The position numbers and the translations under genes were made by a program. A stretch of 64,000 nucleotides of DNA from DAOUJI01 sp965237875 (GTDB taxonomy: Bacteria > Chloroflexota > Dehalococcoidia > Lucifugimonadales > JAGWBF01). Position 1 is the first letter of the stretch. Each line of letters starts with the position of its first letter. A model generated the notes under the pieces. The model saw only the letters and a list, made by a program, of their open reading frames with translations, had not been told where the DNA came from and searched no databases. Shown piece by piece: positions 58,581 through 64,000 of the stretch. The DNA is taken from the NCBI GenBank assembly GCA_965237875.1, contig CBDEGP010000002.1, forward strand, positions 620,001-684,000. The letters run 5' to 3'.

Positions 58581-61220
58581 ATGACCACACCCAAGTCCCT
58601 GGAAGGCATACGAATCCTCGATTTCACCTGGGTCCGCGCCGGCCCGATAGCCACCCGATGGCTGGGGACCCTGGGCGCCGAGGTCATCAAAGTCGAGTGG
58701 CCTTTGAACATGGACATCCTGAGGAGCAACCGGTTTACGGCCGCTCCGGGGCTTGTCCCCGGCCCCAACACCATCGGCCAGTTCAACGACACCAACGCAA
58801 ACAAGCTGGGCATCACGGTCAACACCCGCACGGACAAGGGGTTGGACCTGATAAAGAGGCTCATCTCTATATCCGACGTGGTCATCGAAAACTTCAGCTC
58901 GCGAATAATGCAGCGCTGGGGGCTGGGCTATGAGCAGCTGAAGGAGTTGAAGGAAGACATCATCTATGTGTCCATGGCCGGGTTCGGGCACACCGGGCGC
59001 GACCACTACTACGGGACTATGGGCCCCGCCGCCCAGGCCCTGTCGGGCCTTACGTTCCAGTCGGGCCTGCCTGGAGAGGAGCCCGCAGGATGGGGGTGGT
59101 CCTATCTGGACGACACCGGCGGAATGTATGGCGCCATGACTGTCTTGACCGCTCTCCATCACCGGAGAAACACGGGACAGGGCCAGCACGTGGACCTGTC
59201 CCAGATGATCACCGGAATCACCTTGACGGGTCCCGCTTTCCTGGACAAGTCTATCAACAACCGCACGGCACGCCGGGAAGGCTACCCGCCGGGGAACCGT
59301 ACAGTCTGGCCGGGGACCGAGCTTACGAGCAGCTATCGCGGCCCTACTGTGGCGCCCCACAACTCCTACCGCACCAAGGGTGGCGGGTACAACGACTGGG
59401 CAGTCATTGCTTGCTTCTCCGACGAAGAGTGGAAGTCCCTGGTCAATCTCATGGGCGACCCTGAATGGGCCCAGGCTGACAATTATCAGACCATAAAGGG
59501 CCGGATTGACGCTCAGGAGCAGATGGACGCAGAGATAGAAAAGTGGACCCTGACAATGGGCAAATACGAGCTCATGGAGAAGTGCCAAGCCGCGGGCGTT
59601 AGAGCCATGCCGGTGCAGAGTTCACAGGACCGGGTGGAAAATGACGCCCAGATTCAGTCCAGAGACTACTTCACCGAGCTAGAACACCCGTTGATGGGGC
59701 TGAGGAAGTTCCAGATGCCTCCTTTCAGGCTGTCAAAGAGCCCGGGAAAGGTCTATATTCCCTCGCCCCTTATAGGCCAGCACAACCGGGAGGTCTTCTG
59801 CGGCATGTTGGGACTCAGCCACGGCGACCTCGCGGCGGGTTACGAGGACGGCACCTTCTGGCCTCCTACGATGGAGAAGTACGACTACGTAGAGGAAATC
59901 ATAAAGAACCCCCTTGGCGCCTCCCACGCCGAACAGGCTAAACCCGCGGACCCCAGAGCGGCTGGAGAAGCCTCGGAGCATGGGCCCCTCCATGGAGTCC
60001 GGGTCCTGGAGCTTGCCGACGTAAAGGGGCAATGGTGCGGCAAGCTCATGGCGGACCTGGGCGCCGACGTCGTGAAGATAGAGCCGCCTGGCGGCGAGTC
60101 CACTCGAACCCTCGGCCCTTACTACGAAGACTTGCCCGACAGGGAGAGAAGCCTCTCTTTCTGGCACTACAACACGTCCAAAAGGGGCGTCACCCTGAGC
60201 CTGGACACGGCGGACGGGCGCGAGCTGTTCAAGGAGATGGCGGCCAAGGCCGACATAATATTGGAGACCTTCGAGCCGGGTTACATGGCCGAGCGGGGGC
60301 TGGGGTACGACGAGCTTTCCAAGTCAAATCCCGGTCTCATCATGTGCTCGTTAACCGACTTCGGCCAGAAAGGGCCCTGGGTTGACTACAAGATGTCCGA
60401 CCTGCTGCACTTGGCGGCGGGGGGCCAGATGGCGTCATGCGGGTACGACCCTGAGGACGTGCCCGATGCGTCTCCAATGGCGCCCGACGGCGGCAACGCC
60501 TACCACATGGGCGGGCACTTCGCCTACATCGGCATCATGGCCGCCCTGGCCTACCGCGACGTAAGCGGCGAGGGGCAATACATCGACTCGTCGGTGCATG
60601 AAGCCTGCTGCCTTACCACCGAGTCCGCCGTTCCCACGTATCTCTATACGGGGCTCGTGGTGGAGCGTCACACGGGGCGCCACGCCGCTGTCGGACCGTC
60701 GGAAAAGATTCAGATTCAGACCCAGGACGGCGGATACGTGAACACCACCCGCTCCGGGACCAACCTGAACCCCAGGCGGCTCAACAGCCTGGCTGAGTGG
60801 ATGAACGAACACGGCATGGCCGGCGACCTGCTGGACGAGAAGTACCAGACCCAGGGCGCCATCGAGGACAACCGGGAACACATCACCGACATGATTAAGG
60901 ATCTCTTTGCCGTGCTGCCGCTGGACAACGCATGGCGCGGCGGCCAGGAGCGGGACTTCCCCTGGGGCGCCATCAGGACGATGGACGAGCTGATGGAGGA
61001 CCCTCACCTGGAGGACAGGGCGTTCTACGTGGACGTGGAACACCCCGATCTGGGCAAGTCCTTCGTGTATCCCGGAGCCGCGGCCATCTACAACGGCTCC
61101 CCATGGAAACTATCGAAGAGGGCGCCTCTTATCGGTGAGCACAACGTGGAGATTCTTTGTGGAGAGTTGGGCCTAAGCAAGGCTGAGCTCTCAGCGCTGG
61201 CGGAGGCCGGCGTAGTATAA
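58581..61220 (+). CDS. Two-domain CaiB/BaiF CoA-transferase fusion
   Basis: An 879-residue protein made of two complete CoA-transferase domains in tandem. Residues 1-440 match the protein at 55978 (RILDFTWVRAGPIATRWLG, HVDLSQMITG, no Asp). An alanine/proline-rich linker (about 450-475) leads to a domain matching 57303 (VRVLELADVKGQWCGKLMA, GQYIDSSVHEACCLT). In the second domain Glu replaces the catalytic Asp. The gene lies 24 nt after the split pair, so the three are probably co-transcribed. It would move CoA between acids, perhaps to activate the substrate of the acyl-CoA dehydrogenases elsewhere in the window (inference). Confidence 0.93.
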   Translation: MTTPKSLEGIRILDFTWVRAGPIATRWLGTLGAEVIKVEWPLNMDILRSNRFTAAPGLVPGPNTIGQFNDTNANKLGITVNTRTDKGLDLIKRLISISDVVIENFSSRIMQRWGLGYEQLKELKEDIIYVSMAGFGHTGRDHYYGTMGPAAQALSGLTFQSGLPGEEPAGWGWSYLDDTGGMYGAMTVLTALHHRRNTGQGQHVDLSQMITGITLTGPAFLDKSINNRTARREGYPPGNRTVWPGTELTSSYRGPTVAPHNSYRTKGGGYNDWAVIACFSDEEWKSLVNLMGDPEWAQADNYQTIKGRIDAQEQMDAEIEKWTLTMGKYELMEKCQAAGVRAMPVQSSQDRVENDAQIQSRDYFTELEHPLMGLRKFQMPPFRLSKSPGKVYIPSPLIGQHNREVFCGMLGLSHGDLAAGYEDGTFWPPTMEKYDYVEEIIKNPLGASHAEQAKPADPRAAGEASEHGPLHGVRVLELADVKGQWCGKLMADLGADVVKIEPPGGESTRTLGPYYEDLPDRERSLSFWHYNTSKRGVTLSLDTADGRELFKEMAAKADIILETFEPGYMAERGLGYDELSKSNPGLIMCSLTDFGQKGPWVDYKMSDLLHLAAGGQMASCGYDPEDVPDASPMAPDGGNAYHMGGHFAYIGIMAALAYRDVSGEGQYIDSSVHEACCLTTESAVPTYLYTGLVVERHTGRHAAVGPSEKIQIQTQDGGYVNTTRSGTNLNPRRLNSLAEWMNEHGMAGDLLDEKYQTQGAIEDNREHITDMIKDLFAVLPLDNAWRGGQERDFPWGAIRTMDELMEDPHLEDRAFYVDVEHPDLGKSFVYPGAAAIYNGSPWKLSKRAPLIGEHNVEILCGELGLSKAELSALAEAGVV

Positions 61221-61255
61221 ACAGGTCCGTCTATCGCATTCCGGCAAACGTAGAA

Positions 61256-61284
61256 GGGAGCGCCCATCGAGGCGCTCCCTTTTC
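61256..61284 (+). terminator. Intrinsic terminator after the CoA-transferase genes
   Basis: GGGAGCGCC (61256-61264) pairs perfectly with GGCGCTCCC (61271-61279) across a 6-nt loop and is followed by TTTTCC. It lies 36 nt after the stop at 61220. It may also act on the convergent HAD gene. Confidence 0.88.
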
Positions 61285-61306
61285 CATTGACTGACTTCGA
61301 CCCGGG

Positions 61307-61678
61307 TTATGCGCCGTCCAGGTCCCAAAGGTGACCGAGGGCGTCGTCCACGTACACAAAGTGGAACCCGGCTTTGTTGGCGTAGTGAAGGTCCATGTCC
61401 GTGTCGCCTATATGGTAATACTCTTCCGCCGGGAACCGTTCCATCACCTCATGGAGCATGTGCTTCAAGGATATGAAGTCCACCTCGATCCCAGCCTGTT
61501 CCCAGAGGTATTTCTGGTTGGCCAGAGTACGGTCCGAACAGCTTCCGATGATATGCCCCAGGCTTTTTACCATACGCACCACGTCGAGAGTCACCACTCC
61601 CGGAGGATCGCCCACCTCAAGCGTTCCGTCTATGTCGAAGCTGATCAGCTTGGGCAGGTTAGTCTTGTCTTGGCTCAA
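61307..61678 (-). CDS. Small HAD-superfamily phosphatase
   Basis: A 123-residue HAD protein: motif I SFDIDGTLEVGD, a middle segment GSCSDRTLANQKYLWE, and motif IV GDTDMDLHYANKAGFHFVYV. It is short, without a cap domain. The substrate is unknown. It starts at TTG 61678, overlapping the hemL stop by 4 nt, so it is coupled to hemL. Confidence 0.85.
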   Translation of the reverse strand: MSQDKTNLPKLISFDIDGTLEVGDPPGVVTLDVVRMVKSLGHIIGSCSDRTLANQKYLWEQAGIEVDFISLKHMLHEVMERFPAEEYYHIGDTDMDLHYANKAGFHFVYVDDALGHLWDLDGA

Positions 61679-62964
61679 GGGGAAAGCTCCCGCAGCGTTT
61701 CGGACGCCGCTTCTATGGTTCGGTCGATGTCCTCGTTGGTGTGGGCCGTTGATACGAACCCCGCCTCGAATTGAGAGGGAGCCAGGTACACGCCTCTTCC
61801 CAACATTCCGTGGAAGAACGCGGCGTAGGTCCCGGTGTCCGACGCCTCCGCGTCGGCTAAACCGTTGACGGGACCGGGGTTGAAGAAAGAGGTCATCATC
61901 GACCCGATGCGGTTGATGGACACAGGCGCTTCAGATCCCCGTGCGCCCTGGGCCAGTCCGGCCGCCAATCGAGCGGCCTTTGATTCAAGCAGGTCGTACA
62001 CCCCCGGCTGTCTGAGGGCGGTCAGCGTGGCCATTCCCGCGGCCACTGCGATGGGATTCCCGGACAAGGTTCCCGCTTGGTACATGGGTCCCACGGGCGC
62101 CGCCATATCCATCACGTCGGCCCGTCCTCCGTAGGCCCCGACAGGCAGCCCTCCCCCGATTATCTTGCCCAGGCACGTGATGTCGGCGCGGACGCCGTAT
62201 CGCTCCTGAGCGCCGCCGTACGCTATGCGGAAACCCGTTATCACCTCATCGAATATCAGAAGTGAACCGCCGTCGGAGGCGGCCCGGCGGAGGCCCTCCA
62301 GGAACCCTTCCATCGGCGGGACCACGCCCATGTTGCCTGCCACGGGTTCGACGATGATTGCCGCAATTTCGTCGGGATAGCCGTCGAAGAACCTCTCCAC
62401 CGACGCCAGGTCGTTGTATTCGCCCACGAGGGTCTGTCGTGCGTAAGACTCAGGGATTCCGGCGCTGGTGGGCACGCCCAGGTCCAGGGCGCCGGAACCG
62501 GCCTTCACGAGAAGACCGTCCGCGTGGCCGTGATAGCATCCGGCGAATTTGATGATCTTGTCTCTGCCGGTGAAGGCGCGGGCCAGCCTCAAGGCGCTCA
62601 TGCATGCCTCGGTGCCGGAGTTGACCAGACGCACCCGTTCGATGGACTCGAAGGCGTCGCATACCAGCTGCGCCAACTCGACTTCGCCCGCGGTGGGGGC
62701 GCCGAAGCTGGTCCCTTTTTCCGCTGCGGCCTTGACAGCCTCCACGACCGTGGGGTGAGCGTGACCGAGCGCCAGAGGACCCCATGAGCCCAGGTAGTCT
62801 ATGTACTCGTTCCCGTCTTCATCCCAGACCCGGCTCCCGGCGCCGCGCACCATGAACCTGGGAGTTCCCCCAACCGACCTGAATGCCCTGACCGGACTGT
62901 TGACGCCGCCGGGGATGAGTCCCTGGGAGCGGGTGAAGAGGTCTTGAGAACGAGACGAGCCCAA
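61675..62964 (-). CDS. hemL: Glutamate-1-semialdehyde 2,1-aminomutase
   Basis: A 429-residue PLP enzyme. It shows PGGVNSPVRAFRSVGGTP, the NSGTEACMSALRLAR phosphate region, GCYHGHADG, IFDEVITGFR and the PLP lysine in CLGKIIGGGLPVGAYGG. It converts glutamate-1-semialdehyde to 5-aminolevulinate for tetrapyrrole synthesis. It starts at TTG 62964 (AGGGAA upstream), 9 nt after hemA. C5-pathway operon hemA-hemL-HAD. Confidence 0.96.
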   Translation of the reverse strand: MGSSRSQDLFTRSQGLIPGGVNSPVRAFRSVGGTPRFMVRGAGSRVWDEDGNEYIDYLGSWGPLALGHAHPTVVEAVKAAAEKGTSFGAPTAGEVELAQLVCDAFESIERVRLVNSGTEACMSALRLARAFTGRDKIIKFAGCYHGHADGLLVKAGSGALDLGVPTSAGIPESYARQTLVGEYNDLASVERFFDGYPDEIAAIIVEPVAGNMGVVPPMEGFLEGLRRAASDGGSLLIFDEVITGFRIAYGGAQERYGVRADITCLGKIIGGGLPVGAYGGRADVMDMAAPVGPMYQAGTLSGNPIAVAAGMATLTALRQPGVYDLLESKAARLAAGLAQGARGSEAPVSINRIGSMMTSFFNPGPVNGLADAEASDTGTYAAFFHGMLGRGVYLAPSQFEAGFVSTAHTNEDIDRTIEAASETLRELSP

Positions 62965-62973
62965 ATAAGTTCC

Positions 62974-64000
62974 CTAGTCGTCCTCTGGGAGGGTTTCGTT
63001 AGAGAGGAAATCTATTCCGAAGACGTCCCGGACCATGCGCACGCGCTCCGGGTCGGCGGTGTACTTGAGGTACGCGGTGGGCGCATGGAGCAGCTTGTTG
63101 ACTATGGCCCTCGTCATCGCTTCCATGTCCTTGACGTCCGAGGGGCTAAGACCCGACTCCACTCGACGGAGCAGCTTTTCAAGCTCGCCGGCGCGGATGT
63201 CTTCCGCCATCCGGCGAATGGCTGTGATGGTCGGCGCCGTCTGAAGGGTATTGAGGGCCTTGTCGAACCGGCGCACTTCCTCGGCTACGATCTCCTCGGC
63301 CTTGGCCGCTTCCTGCTCCCGTTCCAACCTGTTGGAGTCGGATATGTTTCGGAGGTCGTCTACGTCGTAGACAAGAACGTTGTTGAAGAGGGCGCATTCC
63401 GGGTCTACGTCCCGGGGCACTGCTATGTCTATCAGATAAAGCGGCCGGTTCGGGCGCGCCGCCATGGCCTCATAGACCGTTTGAGCGTCAATGACGTATC
63501 CGGGAGCGTCGGTGGAGGTGATTATGATGTCCATGTCTTTAAGGGCCTCGGGAATCATCTCGAATGCGATTGCGTCGCCGGACAGGGCCTCGGCCAACTC
63601 CACTCCGCGCTGGAAGGTCCGGTTGGCGACTACGACCTCTTCGACCCCCGAGTTCTTCAGGGCGCGGGCCGCAAGCTCGCCAGCCTCGCCGGCCCCTACG
63701 ACCATCACCTTTAGCTGGCTCAAGTCGCTGCGCAGGTTTCTGGCCAGGTCCACGCAAACCCTGCTGATGCTGAGGGCGTTTCTGCTGATGCCTGTTTGCG
63801 TCCTGACCTTCTTCCCCACCCTGAGAGCCTGGTGGAAGAGGCGCGACAGCGGCTGCGGGACGGCGTCCGACTGGACCGACGCCCCGAAAGCGTCCCTCAC
63901 CTGACCCAGGATTTCACCCTCTCCCAGGATCATTGAATCGAGCCCGGAAGCAACCCTGAAAAGGTGGTGAACACAGTCCACGTCCCGGTAGCTGTATAGG
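62974..64000 (-). CDS. hemA: Glutamyl-tRNA reductase, C-terminal part (cut by window edge)
   Basis: 342 codons of glutamyl-tRNA reductase; the N-terminus with the catalytic Cys lies right of the window. Visible are DVDCVHHLFRVASGLDSMIL, GEGEILGQVRDAF, the NADP-binding VMVVGAGEAGELAARAL, NRTFQRG, and the dimerisation helix. It reduces glutamyl-tRNA to the semialdehyde used by HemL. Immediately upstream of hemL. Confidence 0.96.
   Translation of the reverse strand, partial: LYSYRDVDCVHHLFRVASGLDSMILGEGEILGQVRDAFGASVQSDAVPQPLSRLFHQALRVGKKVRTQTGISRNALSISRVCVDLARNLRSDLSQLKVMVVGAGEAGELAARALKNSGVEEVVVANRTFQRGVELAEALSGDAIAFEMIPEALKDMDIIITSTDAPGYVIDAQTVYEAMAARPNRPLYLIDIAVPRDVDPECALFNNVLVYDVDDLRNISDSNRLEREQEAAKAEEIVAEEVRRFDKALNTLQTAPTITAIRRMAEDIRAGELEKLLRRVESGLSPSDVKDMEAMTRAIVNKLLHAPTAYLKYTADPERVRMVRDVFGIDFLSNETLPEDD

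Overview
The window is GC-rich and gene-dense, and looks like a chromosomal segment of an uncultured bacterium. Gene content (many acyl-CoA dehydrogenases, luciferase-like flavin monooxygenases, CaiB/BaiF CoA-transferases, SMP-30 lactonases, acetolactate-synthase-like ThDP enzymes, MaoC hydratases, split thiolase/OB-fold pairs) resembles Chloroflexota of the SAR202/Dehalococcoidia type. That placement is inference; no rRNA gene is present. Core genes are included: the pyruvate dehydrogenase complex, Tat secretion, MinCDE, an ABC zinc/manganese importer, hemA-hemL, thioredoxin and four tRNAs.

Layout. 1-3.0 kb: three acyl-CoA dehydrogenase genes on the minus strand. 3.3-9.97 kb: SMP-30 lactonase, ThDP enzyme, MaoC, DinB, isocitrate-lyase-like enzyme, SDR. 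10.1-11.1 kb: a VapBC module with a duplicated antitoxin tail. 11.2-14.8 kb: alcohol dehydrogenase, a frameshifted second SMP-30 and a second ThDP enzyme. 14.9-19.5 kb: lpd-pdhA-pdhB-pdhC. 19.8-24.4 kb: tatA, a DUF5131 gene, tatC-tatA/B, an RlmD-Maf fusion and thioredoxin. 24.4 kb: tRNA-Sec (selC). 25-28.7 kb: fatty-acid desaturase and a repeat-stalk lipoprotein. 28.9-37.7 kb: a large catabolic block with two thiolase/OB-fold pairs, three 395-residue acyl-CoA dehydrogenases and a two-gene MaoC hydratase. 37.8-42.4 kb: two paralogous flavin monooxygenases flanking a three-subunit nitrile-hydratase/thiocyanate-hydrolase-like enzyme and toxin-antitoxin debris. 42.6-47.6 kb: SDR, broken NYN nuclease, broken TIR gene, a UGA-containing glutaredoxin-DinB gene, methyltransferase, flavin monooxygenase. 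47.7-56 kb: tRNA cluster, minCDE, hydrolase, gamma-glutamyltransferase, metal ABC importer. 56-61.2 kb: three CaiB/BaiF genes, two split and one fused. 61.3-64 kb: HAD phosphatase, hemL, hemA (cut by the window edge).

The most notable observation is a probable new selenoprotein. The gene at 44860-45621 reads as one frame from a glutaredoxin-like N-terminus through an in-frame UGA, exactly at the redox-active position (Sec-Phe-Ser-Cys, in place of CxxC), into a DinB-fold C-terminal domain. A compact stem-loop follows the UGA at bacterial SECIS distance, and the same window carries a convincing selenocysteine tRNA with anticodon UCA. Other points of interest are the split and fused CoA-transferases side by side with changes at the catalytic aspartate, the three-subunit nitrile-hydratase-like enzyme, the RlmD-Maf fusion, a TIR gene inactivated at two conserved tryptophans, and tandem-duplicated or truncated toxin-antitoxin genes.
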